Source of the DNA: Ruminococcaceae bacterium UBA3323
GTDB lineage: Bacteria; Bacillota; Clostridia; Oscillospirales; Acutalibacteraceae
Reading direction: 5' to 3'
Length of the DNA stretch: 64,000 nucleotides
Assembly: GCA_002361935.1 (NCBI GenBank)
Contig: DESD01000016.1
Span: 9,017-73,016 of the forward strand
Part shown: piece by piece, positions 51,990 through 61,465 of the stretch
Layout: each line of letters starts with the position of its first letter
Position numbering within the stretch: position 1 is the stretch's first letter
Translations under genes and position numbers: made by a program
The notes under the pieces: model-generated
Seen by the model: the letters and a program-made list of their open reading frames with translations, nothing else
Databases searched by the model: none
What the model was told of the DNA's origin: nothing

Positions 51990-54785
51990 TTATACTTCCA
52001 TTTCAGCAATAACTTCTGCACAATGTGCGCAAAGCTCAGGATGGCTTTCATCCCTGCCTACCGTTGTTGAGAATTTCCAGCAGCGTTCGCATTTTTCGCC
52101 GTCTGCCTTTGCAACGGAGACCGTTAATCCATCCACATCACCTGCAAAGCCTTGTGCTTCTTTAACCACCTCAACGGCTGAGGTAATGAAAATTTCTGGA
52201 AGCTCTGCCTCTACAGCCTTAAGGAAACCATAAAGTGCCCCGTCAGCACCAAGAACAACCTTGGCTTCAAGAGATTTACCGATTTTCTTTTCATTTCGTG
52301 CAAGCTCAAGTGCCTTCTGAACATCAACACGAACTGCATGAATCTTTTCCCACTTATCCATAAATGCTTCATCAGTTTCAATGAAATCGGCATTGGGGAT
52401 TTCATTGAATAACGGAGAAGCTGTGTTTCTTGATTTGTCATGCGGCATAAACTGCCAGATTTCATCAGCGGTAAATGCAAGAATAGGTGTTAAAAGAAGG
52501 GTAATTGCATCAAGAATTTTATAAAGAACAGTTTGTGCTGCACGGCGTGTTTCAGATGCAGGAACAGAAGTATAAAGTCTGTCCTTAAGCACATCAAAGT
52601 AAAAATTACTCATATCAACAACACAGAAATTATGAATGGAATGTGCAGCAGTATGATATTCGTAAATCTCATAACCCTTGCGGGCAGTTTCAATAACCTC
52701 ATCCAGCTTCATAAGTGCATATTTATCAAGCTCTTCAAGTTTATCATTTTCCACCATATCCGTATCCGGATTGAAATCATAAAGATTACCAAGACAGAAA
52801 CGGGCTGTATTTCTGATTTTTCTGTAGTTATCGGAAAGCTGCTTCAGAATTTCAGGGCTGATTCGAATATCTGCATGATAATCCGAGGAGGCAACCCAAA
52901 GACGAAGAATATCAGCGCCGTATTTATCAATAATATCCTGAGGGTCTACGCCGTTTCCAAGAGATTTAGACATCTTCTTGCCTTCGCCGTCAACAGTCCA
53001 TCCGTGGGTAACGATCTGCTTATAAGGTGCTGCACCGCCTCCTGCAACAGAAGTAAGAAGAGAGGACTGGAACCAGCCTCTGTACTGATCAGCACCCTCA
53101 AGGTATACATCAGCAGGCACCTTCAGATATTCTCTGTTTTTGCACACTGCTGCGTGGGAGGAACCGGAATCAAACCAAACATCCATAATATCGGTTTCCT
53201 TATCAAAGCCCTTTGCTTCACCGCAATGCGGACATTTGAAGCCTTCCGGAAGGAAATATTCGGCATCGTGGGCAAACCATGCATCTGAACCTTCCCTGCC
53301 GAAGATTTCGGAAACCTTCATCATAACATCATTATCAATAATTTCTTTTCCGCATTCCTTACAATATACAACAGGAATCGGAACACCCCATTTTCTCTGA
53401 CGCGAAATACACCAATCGGCACGCTCTTTAACCATAGACTGAAGTCTGTCCTTACCCCATTCAGGGAACCACTGCACATCCTCCGATGCCTTAACAGCGG
53501 CTTCCTTGAAATCATCAACAGAACAGAACCATTGTGAGGTAGCACGGAAAATAACAGGCTTATGGCATCTCCAGCAATGCGGATACTGGTGAACAATTTT
53601 CTGAAGAGCAAAAAGATTGCCGGTTTCTTCAAGATGCTGGGCGATAGGCTTATTCGCTTCTTCCGTTGACAAACCTGCGAACTCGCCTGCCTCTTCTGTT
53701 AAATGACCGGTTGCGTCAACGGGAACAATAACCGGGATTTCCGGATAATTTTTGCAGACAATAAAGTCCTCCACACCATGACCGGGAGCTGTATGAACGC
53801 AGCCGGTACCGCTTTCAAGCGTTACATGATCGCCGACAATAACAAGTGATGTACGGTCAATAAACGGATGCTGACATTTCATATATTCAAGCTCAGAGCC
53901 CTTGATAATGCCGCAGGTTTCATAATCTGCTTCACCCCTTGCTTCCATAGCAGAAGCAACCAGATCCGTTGCCATAACATAATATTCATCCTTGCTCTTA
54001 ACAAGAGAATATTCAAAATCAGGGCCGACACAGATAGCAACATTGGCCGGAAGCGTCCACGTTGTTGTTGTCCATATAACGAAATAGGTTTTCGCAATAT
54101 CTGCACCCATAGCTGAAAGCAGGCCCTTATCATCGGTTACATTGAATTTAACATAAATAGAATGGCAGGGATCTTCGCCGTATTCAATTTCTGCTTCCGC
54201 AAGAGCAGTATTGCAATCAGCACACCAGTAAACAGGCTTTAAACCCTTGTAGATATAGCCCTTTGAAGCCATTGAAGCAAAAACCTTAATCTGCTCCTCT
54301 TCAAAATCATTTGTCAATGTAATATACGGATTATCCCATTCGGCAACAATACCAAGACGCTTGAAACCCTCTCGCTGCAAATCAACATAGCTGAGTGCCG
54401 TTTCACGGCAGATTTTTCTGAGCTCTAAATCCGAAATATTTGTTTCGGCTGAGATGTGTGCAGCTTTTCTTGCTTTAAGTTCCGTCGGCAGACCGTGCGT
54501 ATCCCAACCGGGAACAAACGGAGATTTAAAGCCGGTCATATTCTTATATCTTACAACAAAATCCTTAAGGGTTTTATTAAGTGCATGGCCGATATGAATC
54601 GGTCCGTTTGCGTATGGAGGGCCGTCATGAAGAACAAACAAAGGCTTATCCTTATTTACCTCCATAAGCTGCTTATACTGATCGTGCTCATACCATTTTT
54701 TCAGAATTTCAGGCTCACGCTGAGGCAGAGAGGCTCTCATCGGAAAGTCTGTTTTCATCATATTTAAAGTATCTTTATAGTCCAT
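51990..54785 (-). CDS. ileS: Isoleucyl-tRNA synthetase
   Basis: The 931-residue class I synthetase has the HIGH motif at residues 64-67 (YANGPIHIGHAL), the CP1 editing domain (WTTTTWTLPAN, HTAPGHG), KMSKS (GKKMSKSLGNG), an anticodon-binding helical domain, and a C-terminal zinc knuckle (CERCWKFS...CAHC). Start ATG 54785 follows AAGGAGA. Unlike thrS it has no T-box of its own, being 39 bases behind divIVA. The divIVA-ileS-lspA order is standard for Firmicutes. Confidence 0.97.
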   Translation of the reverse strand: MDYKDTLNMMKTDFPMRASLPQREPEILKKWYEHDQYKQLMEVNKDKPLFVLHDGPPYANGPIHIGHALNKTLKDFVVRYKNMTGFKSPFVPGWDTHGLPTELKARKAAHISAETNISDLELRKICRETALSYVDLQREGFKRLGIVAEWDNPYITLTNDFEEEQIKVFASMASKGYIYKGLKPVYWCADCNTALAEAEIEYGEDPCHSIYVKFNVTDDKGLLSAMGADIAKTYFVIWTTTTWTLPANVAICVGPDFEYSLVKSKDEYYVMATDLVASAMEARGEADYETCGIIKGSELEYMKCQHPFIDRTSLVIVGDHVTLESGTGCVHTAPGHGVEDFIVCKNYPEIPVIVPVDATGHLTEEAGEFAGLSTEEANKPIAQHLEETGNLFALQKIVHQYPHCWRCHKPVIFRATSQWFCSVDDFKEAAVKASEDVQWFPEWGKDRLQSMVKERADWCISRQRKWGVPIPVVYCKECGKEIIDNDVMMKVSEIFGREGSDAWFAHDAEYFLPEGFKCPHCGEAKGFDKETDIMDVWFDSGSSHAAVCKNREYLKVPADVYLEGADQYRGWFQSSLLTSVAGGGAAPYKQIVTHGWTVDGEGKKMSKSLGNGVDPQDIIDKYGADILRLWVASSDYHADIRISPEILKQLSDNYRKIRNTARFCLGNLYDFNPDTDMVENDKLEELDKYALMKLDEVIETARKGYEIYEYHTAAHSIHNFCVVDMSNFYFDVLKDRLYTSVPASETRRAAQTVLYKILDAITLLLTPILAFTADEIWQFMPHDKSRNTASPLFNEIPNADFIETDEAFMDKWEKIHAVRVDVQKALELARNEKKIGKSLEAKVVLGADGALYGFLKAVEAELPEIFITSAVEVVKEAQGFAGDVDGLTVSVAKADGEKCERCWKFSTTVGRDESHPELCAHCAEVIAEMEV

Positions 54786-54824
54786 TACAGAAATCTCCTT
54801 AACGCCGAATAACACGGCATTTCA

Positions 54825-56102
54825 TTAATTATGTTTTTTATTTTTCTTCTTAAAGAAGCCGCGGAATTTTAATTCATCATCATCCTCTTCAAAATCATCG
54901 GGAGGAATAAGGCTTATCTTTTCATTGGTTCTGCCTTCAGCCTTAACATTAAAAAATGTTTCAAAGGGAAGATCCGCATCATTTTTTTCCGCTGTTTCAG
55001 CAGGGGACTCCATTTCGGGTTCCTCTGTAATCTCGGCTACCGGATGACCTTCAACAGGGGTAATTTCATCTTTGCTGAAAGCATCAATTGCATGATCAAG
55101 ATTAACATCAATCATGGACGGTTCTTCTTTTTCAGGCTCTGAAATATCCTCTACCTCTGCATCCTTAACCGTGATAACGGGAACAGCTTCTTTTACCGGT
55201 TCCTCAACAGGCACTTCTTCGGCCTCTTCTGTTACATCTTCAGCTGCTTCTTCCGGTTCTTCCGTTGCAGCGGCATCATTTTCTGCCTCAGCAGCTTCTG
55301 TGGGTTCCTCTGCTTTTTCAGATTCATCAACCTCTTCTGCGGCTGATGCCTCTTCATCAGCGGTAACATTCTCAACAATTTCATCCACATTGCTGTATTT
55401 ATCTTCAACCTCAGCAAGCTTTTCTTCTGCTGCAGTCTTTGCAATTTCAGCGGAGGAATCCATCATATTCCTGACCTTTTCAAGCTGAGCCTCATAAAGG
55501 GAAATAAGGTTTGCCTTGAAGCTTTCGGATTCTTCTTTAAGCTTTGACACAAGCTCCTCATGATATTCCTTTTCCTTCTTAGCCTTAACAATAAGATCAT
55601 CGGAAAGATTCTTTGTCTGCTTAAACATATCCTGAACGGCAGTTTTGGCATTGCTTAAAATGCTGCCCGCCTTCTTTTCGGCTTCAGCGGCAATTTCATT
55701 GGCAGCGGCAGTTTTTTCTTTGGTAAGATTTGCAACATAATCTCTTGCCTCGGAAATAAGCTTTTCAGCCTCTGCCTTTGCATTTGCAACTGTTTTCTGT
55801 GCCTTTTCCTCTGTTTCCGATTTAAGGCTTTCTGCCTGATTCTTAGCTTTTTTTGAAATTTCAGCCGCAGCTTTCTGGGCAGAAATAATTGCTTCCTTAA
55901 TAGAATCCTCTTCTTCTCTGTATTCAACAATTTTGTTGGCAAGAATTTCCATTTTTCTTTGCAGCTCTTTATTTTCAGCATAAACTGCTGCATATGAATC
56001 TGCTATTTCATTAATAAAAGCATTCGTTTTATCAATGTCATATCCGTGGGTTGCAGTATCAAGCAGATGCTGCTTTTCTTTAATCTGATTCGGTGTAATC
56101 AT
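54825..56102 (-). CDS. divIVA: DivIVA domain protein with long acidic C terminus
   Basis: The 425-residue protein begins with the DivIVA pattern (MITPNQIKEKQHLLDTATHGYDIDKTNAFINEIADSYAAV), followed by a coiled coil to about residue 235 (EKELQRKMEIL...). A Glu/Ala/Val/Pro-rich acidic region (about 235-390) and a basic Lys-rich end (FKKKNKKH) come next. DivIVA marks curved membrane at poles and septa. It is about 2.5 times longer than Bacillus DivIVA because of the acidic tail. SD GGAGGGGA. It lies between sepF and ileS. Confidence 0.9.
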   Translation of the reverse strand: MITPNQIKEKQHLLDTATHGYDIDKTNAFINEIADSYAAVYAENKELQRKMEILANKIVEYREEEDSIKEAIISAQKAAAEISKKAKNQAESLKSETEEKAQKTVANAKAEAEKLISEARDYVANLTKEKTAAANEIAAEAEKKAGSILSNAKTAVQDMFKQTKNLSDDLIVKAKKEKEYHEELVSKLKEESESFKANLISLYEAQLEKVRNMMDSSAEIAKTAAEEKLAEVEDKYSNVDEIVENVTADEEASAAEEVDESEKAEEPTEAAEAENDAAATEEPEEAAEDVTEEAEEVPVEEPVKEAVPVITVKDAEVEDISEPEKEEPSMIDVNLDHAIDAFSKDEITPVEGHPVAEITEEPEMESPAETAEKNDADLPFETFFNVKAEGRTNEKISLIPPDDFEEDDDELKFRGFFKKKNKKHN

Positions 56103-56122
56103 ATTCTTCCCCTCCAAAAATA

Positions 56123-56626
56123 TTACATAAACATTCCGTTATGTTCAAGTTCATCCAATATATCATCACCAAGCACATCAACATTATAAGGAGTTATAAT
56201 ATATGTACTGTTTGCAACTCTTTTAATTGAACCCTCGTCTGCATAAGCACATCCGCTCAAGAAATCAAGAAGCCTTCTTGCAATATCCCTGTTTGTTGAT
56301 TCAAGATTAAGCACAACCGTTCTTTTGGATTTCAGATTATCCGCTATGCTCGGCGCATCACTGAACTGTTCCGGCTTTACAAGAACAACCTGAACCTGAG
56401 CGGTTGTATGAATGTTGACAACCTTATCGGAATCAGAACGAAAACGATGGAATTTTTCCGGTTTTTCCTCCTTAGGAACTCTTACATTGCGTGACTGATT
56501 GTTGCTGCTTCGCCTTGCAGGCTTGGGCGGCATATCGAAATCAGAGGAATTATTATCATAAAAATCATCAAAATCATCCTCGGGTCTTTCCTTGAAAATA
56601 TCAGCAAACTTATCCATAAAACCCAT
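56123..56626 (-). CDS. sepF: Cell division protein SepF
   Basis: The 167-residue protein has an N-terminal amphipathic membrane anchor (MGFMDKFADIF), a polar linker, and the C-terminal SepF domain: VVLVKPEQFSDAPSIADNLKSKRTVVLNLES, with GCAYADEGSIKRVANSTYIITP. SepF tethers FtsZ to the membrane. I chose ATG 56626, eight bases after AGGAGG; the ATG at 56632 is too close to that site. It lies in the conserved yggS-sepF-divIVA order. Confidence 0.94.
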   Translation of the reverse strand: MGFMDKFADIFKERPEDDFDDFYDNNSSDFDMPPKPARRSSNNQSRNVRVPKEEKPEKFHRFRSDSDKVVNIHTTAQVQVVLVKPEQFSDAPSIADNLKSKRTVVLNLESTNRDIARRLLDFLSGCAYADEGSIKRVANSTYIITPYNVDVLGDDILDELEHNGMFM

Positions 56627-56638
56627 AACCATATCCTC

Positions 56639-57367
56639 CTAAAAATATTTTCTTGCGCCAAAGATGGCAGAACCAACTCTGACAATATTTGAGCCTTCGG
56701 CAACAGCAGCTTCATAATCGCCGCTCATTCCCATAGACAAAACTTCCATATCTACATTATCTATTGTTTTATCTTTAATGTCAATGAAATATTGCTTCAT
56801 TTCGGCAAAATACTTTCTCGCCTCATCATTTTCGCAAACAGGCGGAATAGACATTAAGCCTTTGATTTTCATACCGGGAAGCTCAGCCATTTCATAAACA
56901 GCATCCAAAAGTGCTTCGGAAAAAATTCCGCTTTTGCTTTCTTCCCTGCCGATATTAACCTCAATAAGGCATGGTGTTACGATTCCCTTTGAAACGGACA
57001 CCTTTGAAATTTCCTTTGCAAGCTTTAATGAGGAAACAGATTCAATCATATCCACCTCGCCCACAATCTGGCGAACCTTATTCGTTTGAAGATGCCCTAT
57101 AAGATGACGTTCAACGCCGCTTAAATTCAGTTCATCTCTTTTTCCGAGATATTCCTGAACCCTGTTTTCACCTATAAGATCAGCGCCTAACTCCAGCACT
57201 TTATTTATATACGGCGGCTCAACCGTTTTGGTTACGCACATAAGGCGAACATCCTTCTCATTCCTGCCTGCCCTTACTGCACTTTCCTTAACATGATCAA
57301 GCACTCTTTTATAGTTTTCCTCAACAGATTTCAGCCTGTTTTCATCAAGCAAAAACTCTTCCGTCAT
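56639..57367 (-). CDS. yggS: YggS-family pyridoxal-phosphate homeostasis protein
   Basis: The 242-residue PLP-binding barrel protein (PLPBP) has RLMCVTKTV with the PLP-linked Lys, LIGENRVQEYLGKRD, HLIGHLQTNKVRQI, EVNIGREESKSGI, LSMGMSGDYEAAVAEGSNIVRVGSAIFG. It buffers PLP rather than catalysing a reaction. Its start region overlaps the end of the HlyD-like gene; ATG 57367 is better spaced than 57373. Confidence 0.95.
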   Translation of the reverse strand: MTEEFLLDENRLKSVEENYKRVLDHVKESAVRAGRNEKDVRLMCVTKTVEPPYINKVLELGADLIGENRVQEYLGKRDELNLSGVERHLIGHLQTNKVRQIVGEVDMIESVSSLKLAKEISKVSVSKGIVTPCLIEVNIGREESKSGIFSEALLDAVYEMAELPGMKIKGLMSIPPVCENDEARKYFAEMKQYFIDIKDKTIDNVDMEVLSMGMSGDYEAAVAEGSNIVRVGSAIFGARKYF

Positions 57368-58592
57368 AAACATCCCTTCCGCGAATAATTATTTTATCAT
57401 AAAGCTTGATTCCGTTTTTAATATCAGGATCATCATAGCTTAAAATAACATAGCCGTCGCCTGTATACAATATATCAGCTCTGCGCCATTTCGCAATATT
57501 GGAAACAAGCGCATAAACACCCTTTTCGCCGTCCCTATCATGAACAGCAGAGCTGTTTACCTTAATTCCCGTATAGCTTTTTACTCTGATTTCAATATCC
57601 TCAAGACGCATTGAAGATATGCTTTTATCCATTTCATTGCACGAAAGAATAAGCAGAGTCTGATCCGCACTTAAAGCAGCATCAGCGCCCCTGACAACCG
57701 TGCATTTAAGTTCCTTATCGGTTGATTTAACAACAACCTGCGTATTATAACCGTTACGAAGCCCTGCCACATCCTCAGCACTGACAACACAGGCAAAATA
57801 CCATATAAAGCTGTTTATTACCTTTCCGCCGTTTGCTGCGCTTCCTTTTGCCGAAACAGCATTCGTAAGGCATTCATTGAAATCTTCAATGCTCATATCT
57901 TTTACTTTGCTGTAATCGATCATATTTTCACAGCCATCCGTATATTTGGAATAAAACCCTGCTTTATCAGCAGTTACATAGCCTGTCGGCTTGCAGGAGG
58001 AAACATCTATCTGCGAAATTTTGCTTTCTGTATCAGAGATAACCTGCGAAAAGTCAACGGTTTCTCCGACAAGGATAGCTCTTCTTGTTAAATCATCATT
58101 AACCTCAAGGGCAAAATCCTCTGCAGCGCTTATATCCTTTCTGCCTGCCGAACGGATATAGCTGTTGACATCGGATAAAATATTTCTTTCAAGCAATTCA
58201 ATATCTGTTACATTTCCCACGGATGTGCTTCCCAAATCCGTATAATATTTATGTTTTTCTTCAAGGGCACGGAAATTTGAATATTGTTCAGCGCTTTCGG
58301 CAGAGGAAAAGGACATTGCGATTTCTCCGCCTGCATTCACCTTCTCGCCGTCTGCAACAGCGGGAATAGTGATTCCGCTAAGCACCTCTACCGCCTTTTC
58401 ATCGCGGATAACAACAGCTCTTGTTTCAATCGTATCATAAACCGTTGTTGTCATGGCAGTCTGCGTTTCGATGCTTACGCTGAGCACACTGACACATTCG
58501 CCGACAACAAAGCCGATAATCAGCAAAACTATAACCGCTATTAAAATTTTTTGCTTGGAGCTTTTTGAAAGCCTTATTTTAGTTTCAGCCAT
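57345..58592 (-). CDS. HlyD-like membrane fusion protein
   Basis: The 415-residue protein has one N-terminal membrane helix (about 15-37) and a large extracellular part. Lipoyl-like halves flank a helical hairpin: IPAVADGEKVNAGGEIAMSF near 90, then GYVTADKAGFYSKYTDG, and later YTGIKVNSSAVHDRDGEKGVYAL and ILYTGDGYVIL. This resembles HlyD-type adaptor proteins found upstream of yggS-sepF in Clostridia, where no cognate exporter is known. No exporter gene adjoins it. A division or envelope role is inferred from location only. It overlaps miaA by eight bases. Confidence 0.75.
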   Translation of the reverse strand: MAETKIRLSKSSKQKILIAVIVLLIIGFVVGECVSVLSVSIETQTAMTTTVYDTIETRAVVIRDEKAVEVLSGITIPAVADGEKVNAGGEIAMSFSSAESAEQYSNFRALEEKHKYYTDLGSTSVGNVTDIELLERNILSDVNSYIRSAGRKDISAAEDFALEVNDDLTRRAILVGETVDFSQVISDTESKISQIDVSSCKPTGYVTADKAGFYSKYTDGCENMIDYSKVKDMSIEDFNECLTNAVSAKGSAANGGKVINSFIWYFACVVSAEDVAGLRNGYNTQVVVKSTDKELKCTVVRGADAALSADQTLLILSCNEMDKSISSMRLEDIEIRVKSYTGIKVNSSAVHDRDGEKGVYALVSNIAKWRRADILYTGDGYVILSYDDPDIKNGIKLYDKIIIRGRDVYDGRVFA

Positions 58593-59502
58593 TTTTTAAA
58601 AATTCCCTACTTTTATCAACTGCTTTCTTGGCAATATCCTCTTCATCGGCATAAAGCCAAACTGCATTTTCTCTCTTCTTAAACCAGGTTATCTGCCTTT
58701 TGGCATAATGGCGGGTTTCCTGTTTCAGCTTATCAAGTGCTTCATCAAGGCTTATACTTCCATTGAAATAGGGAACAAGCTCTTTATGCCCTATCGCCTG
58801 AGCAGAGGTTTTACCGCCGTTTTGAAGGCAGCACTCTGCTTCATCGACAAGTCCGTTTTCGGCCATTAAATCCACACGTCTGTTTATTCTGTTGTAAAGA
58901 AGCGCTCTGTTCTTAAATCCGATAACGAAATAAAGAACGTCATACGGGCTGTCTTCAAGCCTTGATCTTTCATTCTGAACACTCTTGGTATTTCCCGAAG
59001 AATAATAAATCTCAAGCGCTCTTACAACTCTTATTTTATTATTTTTATGTATATTTTCTGCCGCTTTCGGATCTATTTTTAAAAGTTCTGCATAAAGCTC
59101 CTCCGAGCTTTTTTTCATAAGCATCTCACGCAACTCAAAATCCGTTTCTGTTTCGGCAAACTTAATATTATCAACAAAGCTGTCTATAAAGAGCCCTGTT
59201 CCGCCCACGATAACCGGCACCTTTCCTCTGCCGACAATATCATCAACCGCACCTTTTGCATATTTGCAGAAATCCGAAACGGAAAACACCTTATCCCTTT
59301 CAAGAAATTCAACAAGATGATGCGCAACAAGCCGCCTTTCCTCCGCAGTGGGAGCAGCCGTTGCAATGCTCATATCCTTATAAACCTGCATGGAATCGGC
59401 AGAAATAATTTCACCGCCGACAGCTTTTGCAATTTCAATTCCCAGAGCGGTTTTACCGCTTGCAGTCGGACCTGCAACAACAATAAGCTTTGTTTTCATC
59501 AT
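58585..59502 (-). CDS. miaA: tRNA dimethylallyltransferase MiaA
   Basis: The 305-residue enzyme adds the isopentenyl group to A37 of tRNAs that read codons starting with U. Motifs are P-loop VVAGPTASGKTALG, IISADSMQVYKDM, and PVIVGGTGLFIDSF. The C-terminal region contains QAIGHKELVPYF and RQITWFKKR. Length is normal. It overlaps mutL by four bases. The hfq gene that often follows miaA is replaced here by the HlyD-like gene. Confidence 0.96.
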   Translation of the reverse strand: MMKTKLIVVAGPTASGKTALGIEIAKAVGGEIISADSMQVYKDMSIATAAPTAEERRLVAHHLVEFLERDKVFSVSDFCKYAKGAVDDIVGRGKVPVIVGGTGLFIDSFVDNIKFAETETDFELREMLMKKSSEELYAELLKIDPKAAENIHKNNKIRVVRALEIYYSSGNTKSVQNERSRLEDSPYDVLYFVIGFKNRALLYNRINRRVDLMAENGLVDEAECCLQNGGKTSAQAIGHKELVPYFNGSISLDEALDKLKQETRHYAKRQITWFKKRENAVWLYADEEDIAKKAVDKSREFLKNG

Positions 59503-61436
59503 TGTATTCTTCCAAACTGCTTTTCAAGCTCATATCGTGATATTTTAATCATAACGGGTCTGCCGTGGGGACAATAGCGGATATCCGGCATGGAAAGCAG
59601 CTTTTCAACAAAAAGCTCTCTTTCCTGTTCAGAAGTATAATCTCCGCCCTTAACGGCGCTTCGGCATGCTGTTGAATGAAAAATCCAGTCCATTTTATCA
59701 GGCTCAATATCCGTTTTATGACGAAGCAGCTTTTCGGCAATTTCAAGAATTAAATCTTTTATATCCGTGCCATCAAGCATAGACGGCGTTTCTCGCACGA
59801 TAACAGAAAGATTGCCGAAATCCTCAACCGCAAAACCGCACTTTTCAAGAAGAGGAATATTGTCCGTTACAACACTGTATTCCTCGGCAGAAAGCTTAAC
59901 AGCAACAGGTGTAAGAAGAAGCTGGGAACTGATATGTGCTTCTGCCTTAAGCCTTTCAAAATTCATTCTTTCATGAGCTGCATGTTTGTCTATATAATAC
60001 AAATCATTTTCAATTTCAACAATTATGTAGGTTCTGAAGGCTTCACCGATAACTCTGAAAACAGGAACGTCATCTTTTTCATCAATGATAATATCGGCAG
60101 TCTCTTTCACTTCAACAGGCTCAGCCTTGTCAGTGTTTTGATTATTTGAAACCGAAAGCCGGATTTCTTCTATTGTGTTATCCGTTTGTTCCGCTGCCCC
60201 AGCTGATTTATGAAAAACCAATTCTTCCTTACTTTCTTCTTTCGCATTCTCTGCTTCGCTAAGCTCTCTTCTGAGCTGTGCCTTAGGGGAAGCAAGGTTC
60301 CATGTTGTTCGGGATGCCGAGGAAAATTTAAGCTGATTCGGCTTTTCCTCTTTTTTAAAGAAATCTATTTTGGAAGAATGTGTTTTTACCTGATTGGCGT
60401 AAACCGAAGAAATGCTGTTGTCGCTGAGTTTCCCCTCTTTCACGGTATCCTGCTGCTCAACAGCTGTTTTCACACCGTAATAAATCAAATCAAAAACAGG
60501 CTTTTCATTTACAAAGCGAACTTCAATCTTCGCAGGATGGACATTGACATCAACAAGCTTTGTATCCATTTCTATATTCAGCACACAGGCAGGAAATCTG
60601 CCAACCATGATCAGATTTTTATAGGCCTGCTCCAGAGCCGCTTTTGCAAGTCTGCTGTCCACAAGCCTGCCGTTTATGAAGAAAAACTGCATTGCTCTGC
60701 TTTTTCTTGACTGATGCGGCCGGCTTACATAGCCTGTAAGCTTCATTCCCGAATAATGATATTCAACAGGAACAAGGGTTTCCGAAAGTTCCGCACCATA
60801 AACAGAATAAATTGTGCTCTTTAAATCTCCGTTTCCGGCAGTTATCATAGCCTGCCTGCCGTCTCGTATAAAGCGAAAGGATATATCCGGATTTGAAATT
60901 GCAATTCTTTCAACGATTCCCTGAACGGAATTTCCCTCTGTTACATCCTTTTTCAAAAATTTCATTCTTGCCGGAACATTGAAGAAAATATCACGTACAA
61001 CAACCGTTGTTCCGTCAGGACAGCCCGCATCGGAGCAATCCATTTCTTCACCGCCTGCAATTTCATACCTTGTACCAATATCTTCATAATCCGCTTTCGT
61101 CAGCAGTTCAACCTTTGCAACAGCGGCAATGGAAGCCATAGCCTCACCCCTGAAGCCCAGGGTTGCAATGCTGTCCAAATCAGCGCCTGTAGAAATTTTT
61201 GACGTAGCGTGTGATATAAACACCTTTTTTACATCTTCCCTTGCAATTCCGCAGCCATCATCCGTTATGCGGATATAGGTTGTTCCGCCGTTTTTGATTT
61301 CAACGGTAATATGCCCAGCACCTGCATCTATCGAATTTTCTATCATTTCTTTAACAATGCTCATCGGGCGTTCAACAACCTCGCCTGCTGCAATGAGGCT
61401 GTAAACCTCTTTGGGAAGCACATTGATTTTCGGCAT
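59499..61436 (-). CDS. mutL: DNA mismatch repair protein MutL
   Basis: The 645-residue protein has the GHKL ATPase N terminus (IAAGEVVERPMSIVKEMIENSIDAGA, DDGCGI, HATSKI, GFRGEAMASI), a variable linker (about 335-460), and a C-terminal domain with the endonuclease motif DKHAAHERMNFE plus ACRSAVKGGD and CPHGRP. The endonuclease motif shows it is the nicking type used in bacteria without MutH. SD GAGGTGA. It follows mutS by 29 bases. Confidence 0.96.
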   Translation of the reverse strand: MPKINVLPKEVYSLIAAGEVVERPMSIVKEMIENSIDAGAGHITVEIKNGGTTYIRITDDGCGIAREDVKKVFISHATSKISTGADLDSIATLGFRGEAMASIAAVAKVELLTKADYEDIGTRYEIAGGEEMDCSDAGCPDGTTVVVRDIFFNVPARMKFLKKDVTEGNSVQGIVERIAISNPDISFRFIRDGRQAMITAGNGDLKSTIYSVYGAELSETLVPVEYHYSGMKLTGYVSRPHQSRKSRAMQFFFINGRLVDSRLAKAALEQAYKNLIMVGRFPACVLNIEMDTKLVDVNVHPAKIEVRFVNEKPVFDLIYYGVKTAVEQQDTVKEGKLSDNSISSVYANQVKTHSSKIDFFKKEEKPNQLKFSSASRTTWNLASPKAQLRRELSEAENAKEESKEELVFHKSAGAAEQTDNTIEEIRLSVSNNQNTDKAEPVEVKETADIIIDEKDDVPVFRVIGEAFRTYIIVEIENDLYYIDKHAAHERMNFERLKAEAHISSQLLLTPVAVKLSAEEYSVVTDNIPLLEKCGFAVEDFGNLSVIVRETPSMLDGTDIKDLILEIAEKLLRHKTDIEPDKMDWIFHSTACRSAVKGGDYTSEQERELFVEKLLSMPDIRYCPHGRPVMIKISRYELEKQFGRIQ

Positions 61437-61465
61437 TTATATCACCTCTTTTCATAAAGAATATA

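Noticed and set aside
55114..55488. A 124-codon Ser-rich frame on the + strand
   Set aside because: It is a shadow of the Glu/Ala-rich DivIVA tail read on the opposite strand, with no ribosome binding site.
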